Shown here one piece after another: positions 31,566 to 40,509 of a DNA stretch of 64,000 nt. The first letter of the stretch is position 1. Each line of letters begins with the position of its first letter. Position numbers and translations under genes: made by a program. A model generated the notes under the pieces. The model saw nothing but the letters and a program-made list of their open reading frames with translations. It searched no databases and was not told the DNA's origin. Origin of the DNA: Caulobacter sp. UNC358MFTsu5.1 (GTDB lineage: Bacteria; Pseudomonadota; Alphaproteobacteria; Caulobacterales; Caulobacteraceae); contig NZ_JONW01000005.1 of assembly GCF_000712075.1 (NCBI RefSeq), positions 377,001-441,000 of the forward strand, written 5' to 3'.

Positions 31566-32813
31566 TCAGGCCACCGACGAGACGGGGGCGATCTCGGGGG
31601 TCGTCGACCAGTCGTGCATCGGCAGGTTCAGCCAGGGCAGGTGCGTGGCGCCGACCGGCTTCTCCAGCAGGTCGGTGACCGCCTCGCCGGTCAGGAACGG
31701 CGCCTGCTGCTCGATGCAGTGGTTCAGCTCGCGGCGGGTGCGCACGTCGGTGATCCCCTGCCAGACCTGCTTGCGGCGATAGACCGGGGCGTCGCGCAGG
31801 AAGCGGTTCACCGCCGCCAGGCGGGTGGGCTCGTCGGCCTGGGGCAGGACCAGGGTCACGCTGCTGGCCAGGTCGGACGGCAGGTCCTCGATCCGGAAGG
31901 CGGGGTCGGCGACCCGCAGGTCCAGCCGGGCGAAGAACGGGTCCAGGACGCGCTTGACCTGCGACAGGGCCGAGAACGACGGGGCGCGGGGCGTATCGTA
32001 GACCGCGGCGGCCAGGCGGGCCCGCGACCCGGCCGGCAGGGCTTCCAGATGCGGCAGCAGCTCGGCCCGGGCCCCGGGCTTGACGATGGTCGAGAAGCTG
32101 ATCGGGAAGAACATCACCCCCACCGGCACGGCGGCCAGGGCCTCGGCCGCGGCGGCCAGGGTCGGGATGTCGTCCTCGGGGCGGTCGGCCTCCTGCCGCG
32201 CCGGCGACAGGCCGAACACCGACGCCGTCCGCGCCGGCCGCCAGACCGCCACGCTGCCGATGAACACCTGGCGGGGTCCGTGATAGACGCCGCGCCAGCC
32301 GACCCGGGCCGGCGGGCCGGGGTCCTCGGCGGGCGGCGGCGCCAGGGCGGCCAGCTCCTCCATGGTCGGCGCCCCGCAGACGGGTCCGCCCTGGGGCACG
32401 ACCGAACTGACCTCGTTCGGCGTGATGCGGCAGACGCGCCCGACCAGCGAGCCGTCGTCCTCGCCGTCCAGCAGCGCCTTCAGCTCGGCGGCGTGCAGGC
32501 CGGCGAAACGCATGACGTCGGTCTGGTCGCCTTCGAACATCAGGAGGACGATGTCGCCGTCGCCCTTGTCGCCGAACAGCTTGTGCTGGAGGTCGCGCGA
32601 CAGGGCCTGCAACTCCCGGGCGTCCAATTGGGTGGCGCGCGGGTCGGCCAGCACGAACGAGAACGGCGCCACCAGCCCATAGCGGCGCGGCCACAGCCAG
32701 GTGGTCTCCAGATAGGCTCCGGCCACCTTGCCCACCAGGCCGGCCATGGTGTCGTTGTCGGCGAACCGGAGTTCGTCGCCCACGAAGACCTTCAGGCACG
32801 CGATCGCTGTCAT
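31566..32813 (-). CDS. Unknown protein, tandem paralogue 1 (415 aa)
   Basis: Not recognised. It shares its start MTAIACL and many blocks with the gene directly upstream: PRRYG(L/A)VAP, FVLAD, TFEGD(Q/E)T, GW(R/W)G(V/L)YH, the AGARAELLPHLEALPAGSRA-type helix aligned with the paralogue, ATIYDTPR/AAVYDTPR and TLPGDLATS/DLPSDLASS. Two regions are seen: an N-terminal alpha/beta domain (1-130) and a C-terminal domain (180-400) with the spacing of a degenerate EAL-type barrel, although no EAL residues are present. No signal peptide. Family and function are not known to me. Weak ribosome site. Confidence 0.7.
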   Translation of the reverse strand: MTAIACLKVFVGDELRFADNDTMAGLVGKVAGAYLETTWLWPRRYGLVAPFSFVLADPRATQLDARELQALSRDLQHKLFGDKGDGDIVLLMFEGDQTDVMRFAGLHAAELKALLDGEDDGSLVGRVCRITPNEVSSVVPQGGPVCGAPTMEELAALAPPPAEDPGPPARVGWRGVYHGPRQVFIGSVAVWRPARTASVFGLSPARQEADRPEDDIPTLAAAAEALAAVPVGVMFFPISFSTIVKPGARAELLPHLEALPAGSRARLAAAVYDTPRAPSFSALSQVKRVLDPFFARLDLRVADPAFRIEDLPSDLASSVTLVLPQADEPTRLAAVNRFLRDAPVYRRKQVWQGITDVRTRRELNHCIEQQAPFLTGEAVTDLLEKPVGATHLPWLNLPMHDWSTTPEIAPVSSVA

Positions 32814-32900
32814 GCGGCCAACATGCGCGGGGAAGGTTAGCGGTCCTGACCCTCGGGACCGAAATCGCCCGCGACCCAGCGTCGCGGGGGATGGACCTCG

Positions 32901-34244
32901 CTAGGCGACCTTCAGCGGCAGGGCCGCGGCCGGGGCGGCGCCGATCGGGCTGGCCATCAGGTCGGTGATCGCGGGGCCGGAGACGAAGCGCAGGCCGGCG
33001 GCGCGGCAGGCTTCCAGCTCCTTGGGGTCGCGCAGGCCGGTCACCCCTTGTCGAACCCCCTTGGCGCGGTAGGCGCCCTGGGCCGAGGCGAACTTGCCGA
33101 TCGCCTCGATGCGCAGGCGCAGGTCGTCGTCGGGCAGGGTCAGGGTGATGCTGGTGGCCAGGTCGCCCGGCAGGGTGGCGACCGGGAAGTTGGGCTCGGT
33201 GATGTTCAGGTCGATGAACGCGAAGTGCGGCTGCAGGAACGCGCGGATCTGGCCCAGCGTGCCCAGCGAGGGCTCGCGCGGGGTGTCATAGATCGTCGCG
33301 CCCAGGCGGGCCTGCATGGCCAGCGGATAGCGCGACAGCCGGCGCTTGTAGGCCTCCTGCGAGGACGGGGCGGTCAGGTTCCAGAAGCTGAACGGCACGA
33401 ACAGCATGCCCGCGTCGCCGGCCTTGGCGAAGGCGGCCTGGGCGTCGTTCAGGCAGGTCAGGTCGCGGGTCAGCAGCGGGGCGTCGTCGGTGGGGCGCGG
33501 GGTCAGCAGGTCGGCGCGCAGGCCGATGGCCGCGCCGACGAACGACTCCGACGGCGGATGGTACAGGCCCCACCAGCCGGTGGCGGGCGGGGGCGGCGGC
33601 TTGGGCTTTTCCGGGGCGGGCGCCGGCTTCGCGGCGGCGGCGGGCGCCGACGGGGCGGCCGGGGCCTTTTCGGCGGCCGGCGCGGCGTCGGCGACGGCTT
33701 CGGCGGCCTCGACGATTTCCGCCGCGGGCTCGGCGACGGCCGGAGCGGCCTTGGCCGGCGCGGTCTCGTTCAGGGCGGCCTGCAGTTGCTCGTCGACCAC
33801 GGCCTCGCTGGGCGCGCTGGGCACGGCGCGGATCTCGGCGGCGGTGATCACCTGGACGTGGCCGGCCGGACCGGCGTAGCCGCGGCCGGCGATCAGGCTG
33901 GCCAGGGACGCCTGGGACAGGGCTGCGAACTGCAGGACCGAGGTCTCGTCGCCCTCGAAGGTCAGCAGGCAGACCTGGCCCGCCTGACGGTCCGGGAACA
34001 GGCCGGCCTCCAGCTCGACGGCCAGGGTCTGCATCTCGACCGGGTCCAGGCTCTCGGCCTTGGTGTCGGCCAACACGAAGGCCAGGGGCGCGACGGCGCC
34101 GTAGCGGCGCGGGGCCTTCCAGCGATGCTTGAGGTACAGGTCGGCGGCGGCTTCCACCTGGGAGACCGGGATGTTCCGACCCGCCTCGCCCAACGGACTG
34201 GCGGTCCCGGCGACCAGAATTCTCAAGCACGCAATAGCCGTCAT
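32901..34244 (-). CDS. Unknown protein, tandem paralogue 2 (447 aa)
   Basis: Longer twin of the 31566 gene, sharing the domains listed there. Between its two domains it has an Ala/Pro-rich insert (about residues 160-235, AAPSAPAAAAKPAPAPEKPK and related) that acts as a flexible linker and is absent from the twin. It is the promoter-proximal gene of the pair, 88 bp ahead of paralogue 1. Upstream lie two tandem inverted repeats (34278-34320) that probably regulate both genes. Cytoplasmic by sequence. Function unknown. Confidence 0.7.
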   Translation of the reverse strand: MTAIACLRILVAGTASPLGEAGRNIPVSQVEAAADLYLKHRWKAPRRYGAVAPLAFVLADTKAESLDPVEMQTLAVELEAGLFPDRQAGQVCLLTFEGDETSVLQFAALSQASLASLIAGRGYAGPAGHVQVITAAEIRAVPSAPSEAVVDEQLQAALNETAPAKAAPAVAEPAAEIVEAAEAVADAAPAAEKAPAAPSAPAAAAKPAPAPEKPKPPPPPATGWWGLYHPPSESFVGAAIGLRADLLTPRPTDDAPLLTRDLTCLNDAQAAFAKAGDAGMLFVPFSFWNLTAPSSQEAYKRRLSRYPLAMQARLGATIYDTPREPSLGTLGQIRAFLQPHFAFIDLNITEPNFPVATLPGDLATSITLTLPDDDLRLRIEAIGKFASAQGAYRAKGVRQGVTGLRDPKELEACRAAGLRFVSGPAITDLMASPIGAAPAAALPLKVA

Positions 34245-34277
34245 GGGCCGGGAAACTACGCGCGAAAGCTTGGCGAA

Positions 34278-34320
34278 ATCTTTACGTGAAGATAGCTAAC
34301 GCCATCTTTACCTCAAAGAT
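34278..34320 (-). promoter_or_regulatory. Two tandem ATCTTTAC inverted repeats, operator candidate
   Basis: ATCTTTACGTGAAGAT (34278-34293) and ATCTTTACCTCAAAGAT (34304-34320) are two similar palindromic sites in the same register, 26 bp apart. They are 34-76 bp upstream of the paralogue-2 start in an AT-rich stretch. The layout suggests cooperative binding of a dimeric regulator. Confidence 0.6.
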
Positions 34321-34391
34321 CAACGTTCTTCGCAGAACTGTGACAATTGGGCGCGGATTCGCGGGGAAAACGCCCCATTCAGCCCAGCCTC

Positions 34392-34417
34392 CGTCATCCT
34401 CGGACTTGTTCCGAGGA
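34392..34417. repeat. Half copy of family A element
   Basis: CGTCATCCTCGGACTTGTTC followed by CGAGGA equals the left arm of the elements at 3684 and 16542, without the inner part or the right arm. It ends 12 bp before the stop of the acetyltransferase gene and forms a short hairpin (TCCTCGGA...TCCGAGGA). Confidence 0.8.
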
Positions 34418-34429
34418 TCACGAGCGGAG

Positions 34430-35032
34430 CTACGCGAACGTCTCCTGCAGCCGGAAATCCAGCCGCTGCTTCACGCCCGGCCAGTCGGCGTCGGTGATCG
34501 AGAACACGGCGGTGTCGCGCACGTGGCCGGTCCAGGTGATCTTGTGGTTGCGCAGCACGCCCTCGCGGTCGGCGCCCAGCTTCTCGACCGCCGCCTGGCT
34601 GCGGGCGTTGCGGACGTCGACCATGAACTCCACCCGGATCGCGCCGGCGTCGAAGGCATGACCCAGCAGCAGCCGCTTGGACTCCGGATTGATCGGGCCC
34701 GAGCGGGCGTCGGGGTGCAGGAAGGTCGAGCCGACCTCCAGCCCGCGATGCAGCTTGCGGATGTTCAGGTAGCTGGACGTGCCCACCACCTTGCCGTCGC
34801 TCAGGCGGCGGATGGCGTAGCCGATGCGCTCGCCGCGCTCGGTCTCGCCCTTCAGCGCGCCCCACCAGTCGGCGAAGCCTTCGCCGCAGCCGTTGGTCGA
34901 CATGATCTCCCAGCTGGCGGGATCGCAGTCGATCGCCCCCTTCAGCTCGGCCCGCAGTTCGCCAGGTACTTGGGGGGTGATCGGTTCCAGCCGGACGTAG
35001 CGGCCTTCGAGGGGGTGAATCTGGATGTTCAT
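34430..35032 (-). CDS. RimJ/RimL-type GNAT acetyltransferase
   Basis: 200 residues. It opens MNIQIHPLEGRYVRLEPITP, the standard start of RimJ/RimL-like enzymes, and continues with IGYAIRRLSDGKVVGTSSYL, LEVGSTFLHP and the acetyl-CoA helix region SKRLLLGHAFDAGAIRVEFM with VDVRNARSQAAVEKLGA. The loop Q/RxxGxG/A is replaced by a form typical of this subgroup. It probably acetylates a small amine or a protein N-terminus; the substrate cannot be seen. The ATG at 35032 has a weak ribosome site. It ends in a half repeat of family A and diverges from the outer-membrane gene at 35264. Confidence 0.87.
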   Translation of the reverse strand: MNIQIHPLEGRYVRLEPITPQVPGELRAELKGAIDCDPASWEIMSTNGCGEGFADWWGALKGETERGERIGYAIRRLSDGKVVGTSSYLNIRKLHRGLEVGSTFLHPDARSGPINPESKRLLLGHAFDAGAIRVEFMVDVRNARSQAAVEKLGADREGVLRNHKITWTGHVRDTAVFSITDADWPGVKQRLDFRLQETFA

Positions 35033-35263
35033 GGCCGGCAGGATGGCCTCGACCGGCGGCCCCGCGCAAGCATCTGGCGCCCCTCTTTTCCATCGGTCTG
35101 GCTCTTTGCGCCCAGGGCGGCGGCGGGGAGAGTGCGGGCGGCGCGACGCTGCCGACACATCCTGACACCGACAGGCCGCAAGTTCCGGGCGGCGGTCGCG
35201 CACCTGACCGCCTAACGACGACGCGCGGCCGCCTTGGACCGCGACGCACACGGGGAGAGACCG

Positions 35264-36253
35264 ATGACTTCCAACCCACGCCGGGTCGCGGCCGGGCTCG
35301 CCGCGCTGCTGGGTCCGCTGGCCCTGGCCGCCCCCGCCTTCGCGACCGATGAGCCGGCCGCCCGCCAAGCCGTGTCCGACGCCTGGTGGACCGGACCGAT
35401 CCTGGCCTCGGGCGCCTCGACCCTGCCCAAGGGCCACGCCCTGATCGAGCCCTATCTCTACGACGCCAAGCCCTACGGCGCGATCGACGGCGAGGGGAAG
35501 CGCCACGACGTTCCGGACGCCGACGGCTTCGGCTCGCTGACCTATCTGCTGTACGGCGTCACCGACACCTTCACCGCCGGGGTCATCCCGCGCTTCGGCT
35601 ACGCCCGGACCAAGGCCGGCTCCAGTTCGGGCGTCCAGCTGGGCGACTTCACCGTCCAGGGCCAGTACCGCCTGACCCAGTGGAAGGAAGGCGGTCGCAC
35701 CCCGACAATCTCGGTGCTGCTGCAGGAGACCCTGCCCACCGGCCGCTACGACCGATTGGACGACCGCCCGCACGACGGGTTCGGCAGCGGGGCCTACGCC
35801 ACCACCCTGGGGGTCAATTCCCAGACCTATTTCTGGACGCCCAACGGCCGCATCCTGCGTACCCGCCTGAACCTCGCCTACACGGTCTCGGGCCACGCCG
35901 ACGTCGAGGGCGCCAGCGTCTATGGCACGCCGACGGGCTTCGACGGCCGGGCCAAGCCGGGCGACTCGTTCAACGTGGACCTGGCCTTCGAGTACAGCAT
36001 CACCCGCCAGTGGGTGGCGGCCCTGGACCTGGCCTATCAGCGCGACGCCTCGACCAAGGTCAGCGGCGTCGACGGCGCCGGCGTCGCCTACGAGCGCCGC
36101 TCGCCGGTCAGCCAGGCCCTGATCCTGGCCCCGGCCGTCGAGTACAATTTCAGCCCCGCCGTGGGCGTGATCATGGGCGCCCGCATCGTCCCGGCCGGCC
36201 GCAACGTCACCGCCTCGGTGACCCCGGTGATCGCGGTGAACTACGTGCTGTAG
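35264..36253 (+). CDS. Outer-membrane beta-barrel, phenol-MetA-like
   Basis: 329 residues. Signal peptide (cleavage near AFA-TD), then a run of amphipathic strands ending in VIAVNYVL, with a terminal hydrophobic residue as expected for an outer-membrane barrel. Blocks such as [47 protein letters not shown] and [16 protein letters not shown] resemble the 'meta-pathway of phenol degradation' (MetA-like) outer-membrane family. A transport or channel role is inferred; the solute is unknown. The ATG at 35264 follows GGGGAGAG. It is followed, on the same strand, by the acyl-CoA dehydrogenase, which has its own promoter. Confidence 0.8.
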   Translation: MTSNPRRVAAGLAALLGPLALAAPAFATDEPAARQAVSDAWWTGPILASGASTLPKGHALIEPYLYDAKPYGAIDGEGKRHDVPDADGFGSLTYLLYGVTDTFTAGVIPRFGYARTKAGSSSGVQLGDFTVQGQYRLTQWKEGGRTPTISVLLQETLPTGRYDRLDDRPHDGFGSGAYATTLGVNSQTYFWTPNGRILRTRLNLAYTVSGHADVEGASVYGTPTGFDGRAKPGDSFNVDLAFEYSITRQWVAALDLAYQRDASTKVSGVDGAGVAYERRSPVSQALILAPAVEYNFSPAVGVIMGARIVPAGRNVTASVTPVIAVNYVL

Positions 36254-36284
36254 CACCTGGCCCGACCCTATCGGTTTTCCCAGC

Positions 36285-36333
36285 TTGCCCTGGACGGCAA
36301 CCGGCGCTAGCTTGCGTTCAAACACTTGTTTGA
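36285..36333 (+). promoter_or_regulatory. Promoter with PsrA/FadR-like palindromic operator
   Basis: TTGCCC (36285-36290) and GCTAGCTT (36306-36313) fit the Caulobacter housekeeping pattern. Directly downstream is TCAAACACTTGTTTGA (36318-36333), a 7-2-7 palindrome that contains CAAAC-N4-GTTTG, the described PsrA-type (TetR, fatty-acid-responsive) motif. It is 33 bp ahead of the acyl-CoA dehydrogenase start and would overlap the transcription start, where binding should repress. Confidence 0.75.
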
Positions 36334-36365
36334 CACGCAGAAAAAGAACGGGATCGGGAAGCGCC

Positions 36366-37673
<1,308 letters not shown>

Positions 37674-37702
37674 CCGCGCCACCCCCGACGCGGTGAAGCG
37701 GT

Positions 37703-37734
37703 GAAGGCCTCCCGGAGCGATCCGGGAGGCCTTC
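37703..37734 (+). terminator. Strong hairpin terminator
   Basis: GAAGGCCTCCCGGA (37703-37716) pairs perfectly with TCCGGGAGGCCTTC (37721-37734) around GCGA, followed by TTCAGTT. It lies 29 bp after the acyl-CoA dehydrogenase stop, ahead of a convergent gene. Confidence 0.85.
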
Positions 37735-37775
37735 TTCAGTTCTGGACGTCCCCTCCCGCTATCGGACCCCGGCGG

Positions 37776-38849
37776 CTATTTCGCCGACGCCGGGCCCCAC
37801 CCGCCGTCGGGGTCGTCGTCCGCCGCCGCCACCGACGCCACCGCCTGGCCGCCGACCGGGATCGTGAAGCCCGGCATGCGGCGCGGCGCCGCCGTCGGGA
37901 TCGGCGTGGCCGGAGCCCGGGGCGCGCCCGCCGCGGCGTTGACGCACTGGGCGGTGTCGCTCAGCGCGTGCTGCCCCAGGCAGAAGACGTCCTCGTACTG
38001 GGGACCGGCCACCGCCAGGCATTGGTAGAGGTTCAGCTTGGCCATCTTCATGCACTGGCCGCTGGTCTCTTCGTGCATGACGTTGTCCAGCTCGCCGACA
38101 TGGTCGTCGTCGGCCGCGCCCAGCAGGGCCAGGGCCGCCAGGGCCGCGGCCCGGACGGTCACCGGCGTGAAGGCCGCGCCGCCCTCGCCCCCGCCGCCGA
38201 AGGTGCGCTCGCCCCCCTCGCGCGGGGCCGTCGCCGCCTGGATCAGCCGGCCGGCGTCGTGGTCGTCGGGATTGAAGAAGGCGGCCGAGATCGCCTTGAC
38301 CTTGGCCAGACGGCCGGCGCTGTCGACGATCGCCCCCTTCGACCAGTCCTGGCGCTGGATGTCGTAGGCCGCCTTGCGCACCGCCTTGCCGGTGGCGTCC
38401 AGCGGCGCGCCGCGCTTGAGCAGGGCCGCCTGGGCCCGGCTGGCGGCGGCCGCCACGCCCTCGATGTCGAGGACGCTCTCGGGGTCGTCCTGCAGGCGGG
38501 CGGCCAGCACCTCGGACGGGGTGTCGCGGGTGGCCCGCCGCACGCCGTCGATGAAGGCCGGCTCCTGCAGGGCCGCGATGGCCCCGTAGGCGATCATCCC
38601 GGCGTCCAGCTGTTCGGGCTGGTAGGCCGCGCCCTTGGCCAGGGCCTCGGAGACGCCGCCGCCGTCCGCGAACGCCGCCGAGATGCCGCCCGCGCCCCGG
38701 GTGTAGGTTTCGAAGGCGCTGGCCGCCGCGACGACGTCGCGGGCCAGGCTGACGCCGGGTTCGCTCCGCTCCTGACGAGCGACCGCGAAACCGGACACGG
38801 CGACCACGGCGACAAGCGCGCTCGTCGCCCAAATGACAGGGTGTTTCAT
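37776..38849 (-). CDS. Unknown secreted protein, tandem paralogue A (357 aa)
   Basis: Not recognised. It has an N-terminal hydrophobic segment (about residues 6-24, VIWATSALVAVVAVSGFAVA) that may be a signal anchor, then a helical domain shared almost line by line with the paralogue at 39146: SLARDVVAAASAFETYTRG, AAYQPEQLDAGMIAYGAIA, DIQRQDWSKG and the cysteine-rich QCMKMAKLNLYQCLAVAGP, then EDVFCLGQHALSDTAQCV. Five conserved cysteines suggest disulfides or metal binding outside the cytoplasm. The tail is Pro/Ala-rich. Start ATG at 38849 follows GGGGCTATCAAG. Transcribed from its own AT-rich upstream region. Confidence 0.72.
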   Translation of the reverse strand: MKHPVIWATSALVAVVAVSGFAVARQERSEPGVSLARDVVAAASAFETYTRGAGGISAAFADGGGVSEALAKGAAYQPEQLDAGMIAYGAIAALQEPAFIDGVRRATRDTPSEVLAARLQDDPESVLDIEGVAAAASRAQAALLKRGAPLDATGKAVRKAAYDIQRQDWSKGAIVDSAGRLAKVKAISAAFFNPDDHDAGRLIQAATAPREGGERTFGGGGEGGAAFTPVTVRAAALAALALLGAADDDHVGELDNVMHEETSGQCMKMAKLNLYQCLAVAGPQYEDVFCLGQHALSDTAQCVNAAAGAPRAPATPIPTAAPRRMPGFTIPVGGQAVASVAAADDDPDGGWGPASAK

Positions 38850-39145
38850 CTTGATAGCCCCAGGCCGAACTTCAGCCCTACTGAACGTCCCTCAACTGGA
38901 GCATTCCCCAATATTTTCGCCATAGCGAGAGACATGGTTCATGTATTGGACTATTTTACTGCACACCTCCGGTGCGTTAATCTTAAAAATAAGGTCTTCA
39001 CCCTAGTTCACTACGGGAACTACCTTATGTCGGAAAGTCGACACTTCTCCAAACGTCAGTATTCAAAGCCCGGAGCGCACCGCCGCGCCCGCGGCGGGCC
39101 GGGCCGCCGACGGGAGCGGTCCGGCCGCTCCCGTCGGGATTCGCC
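38850..39145. other. AT-rich promoter region between the tandem paralogues
   Basis: 296 bp without a gene. About 100 bp in the middle (38880-39050) are AT-rich by local standards and contain GTATTGGACTATTTT at 38943-38957. A near-identical GTATTGGACTAGTTTT is at 40278-40293, upstream of the other paralogue. The rest, 39065-39145, is GC-rich with an inverted GGGAGCGG-type repeat just after the stop of paralogue B. Confidence 0.6.
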
Positions 39146-40183
39146 TCAGTTCCCGACCGGGATCGGCGACGACATCGCCGCCACCGCCTGACCCGCCACG
39201 GGGATCGTGAAGCCGCGGGACGGACGGGCCGCCGGACCGGGCGCCGTCGTCGGGAGCGTCCCGCCGCCCGCCGCCTCGTTGACGCACTGGGCGGTGTCGA
39301 TCAAGGCGTGCTGGCCCAGGCAGAAGACGTCCTCGTAGTGCGGACCGGCGACGGCCAGGCACTGGTAGAGGTTCAGCTTGGCCATCTTCATGCATTGGCC
39401 GCTGCGCTCGTCGTGCATGACCTTGTCCAGGCCGTCGACGTCGTCGTCACCGGCCGCGCCCAGCACCGCCAGGGCCGCCAGGGCCGCGGCGCGCGTCGTC
39501 ACCGGGGTGAAGGCCGCCCCGCCCTCGCCGCCGCCGTTGAAGGCGTCGCCCTCGCGCGGGGCCGTCGCGGCCTGGATCAGCCGACCTGCGTCGTCGTCGC
39601 CGGGGATGAAGAACACCGCCGAGATCGCCTTGACCTTGGCCAGGCGGCCGGCGGCGTCGACGATCGTGCCCTTGGACCAGTCCTGGCGCTGGATGTCGTA
39701 GGCCGCCTTCTTGACCGCCTTGCCCGTGACGCCCAGCGGCGCGCCGCGCTTGAGCAGGGCCGCCTGGGCCCGGCCGGCGGCGGCCCCGACGCCGTCGATC
39801 TCGAGGACGCTCTCCGGATTGGCCTCAAGGCGCTCGATCAGCGCCTGCTCCGAGGTCTCGCGGGCCGCCTGGCGGACGCCGTCGATGAAGGCCTGCTCCT
39901 GCAGAGCCGCGATGGCGCCGTAGGCGATCATGCCGGCGTCCAGCTGCTGGGGCTGGTAGGCCGCGCCCTTGGCCAGGGCGTCGGCGACGCCGCCGCCGCT
40001 TTCGAACGCGGCCGAGATCGAGCCCGCGCCGCGGGTGTAGGTTTCGAAGGCGCTGGCCGCGGCGACCACGTCGTGGGCTAGGCTGACGCCCGGCTCGCCG
40101 CGCTCCTGGCGGGCGACCGCGAAACCAGAGACGGCGACGACGGCGATCAGCGCGCTCGTCGCCCAGAGAACAGGATACTTCAT
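39146..40183 (-). CDS. Unknown secreted protein, tandem paralogue B (345 aa)
   Basis: Twin of the 37776 gene, with the same N-terminal hydrophobic segment, helical domain and five-cysteine block (QCMKMAKLNLYQCLAVAGPH, EDVFCLGQHALIDTAQCV). It is about 12 residues shorter because the C-terminal tail differs. The copies are close enough to suggest a recent duplication that included the promoter, since the GTATTGGACTA motif is present upstream of both. A TTAA-N7-TTAA site lies 73 bp ahead of this copy only. Function unknown. The ATG at 40183 is preceded by GGGGCCATCATC. Confidence 0.72.
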   Translation of the reverse strand: MKYPVLWATSALIAVVAVSGFAVARQERGEPGVSLAHDVVAAASAFETYTRGAGSISAAFESGGGVADALAKGAAYQPQQLDAGMIAYGAIAALQEQAFIDGVRQAARETSEQALIERLEANPESVLEIDGVGAAAGRAQAALLKRGAPLGVTGKAVKKAAYDIQRQDWSKGTIVDAAGRLAKVKAISAVFFIPGDDDAGRLIQAATAPREGDAFNGGGEGGAAFTPVTTRAAALAALAVLGAAGDDDVDGLDKVMHDERSGQCMKMAKLNLYQCLAVAGPHYEDVFCLGQHALIDTAQCVNEAAGGGTLPTTAPGPAARPSRGFTIPVAGQAVAAMSSPIPVGN

Positions 40184-40255
40184 GATGATGGCCCCAGACC
40201 GAACTTGAGGCCTATTGGGCGATCATCGCGGTTGATCAGGTCGTAATTTTCACCC

Positions 40256-40270
40256 TTAATCGACCGTTAA
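40256..40270 (-). promoter_or_regulatory. CtrA-like box
   Basis: TTAATCGACCGTTAA has two TTAA half-sites separated by exactly seven bases, the core of the Caulobacter CtrA motif TTAA-N7-TTAAC (the final C is absent on either strand). It lies in the AT-rich 325-bp gap (40184-40509) upstream of paralogue B. The remaining gap holds only the GTATTGGACTAG motif and AT-rich sequence toward alkA. Confidence 0.5.
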
Positions 40271-40509
40271 GATACAAGTATTGGACTAGTTTTGACGCGC
40301 ATTTTGTCGCACTTCGCGTTTCACATTCAGGAACATTACTTCCAATAGACAATTATATGAACGAATGTCGAGCAGCCGACAGTTTCCACTACTGAAACCT
40401 CAAAGCGAGGAACACTGCATGGCAACGACGACGGGTGGCGCGCGCCCGTCGCCATGACGACGTCCGAAAACCGCGAGACGGCGCCCCTTCCGGGGCTATG
40501 ATCGGGCGC

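Noticed and set aside
29866..32799. A 977-codon open frame on the minus strand extending the adenosine deaminase far upstream
   Set aside because: The upstream part lies antisense to no promoter, overlaps the 31566 gene out of frame, has Arg/Pro/Gly-biased composition, and the real protein begins with a signal peptide at 31434.
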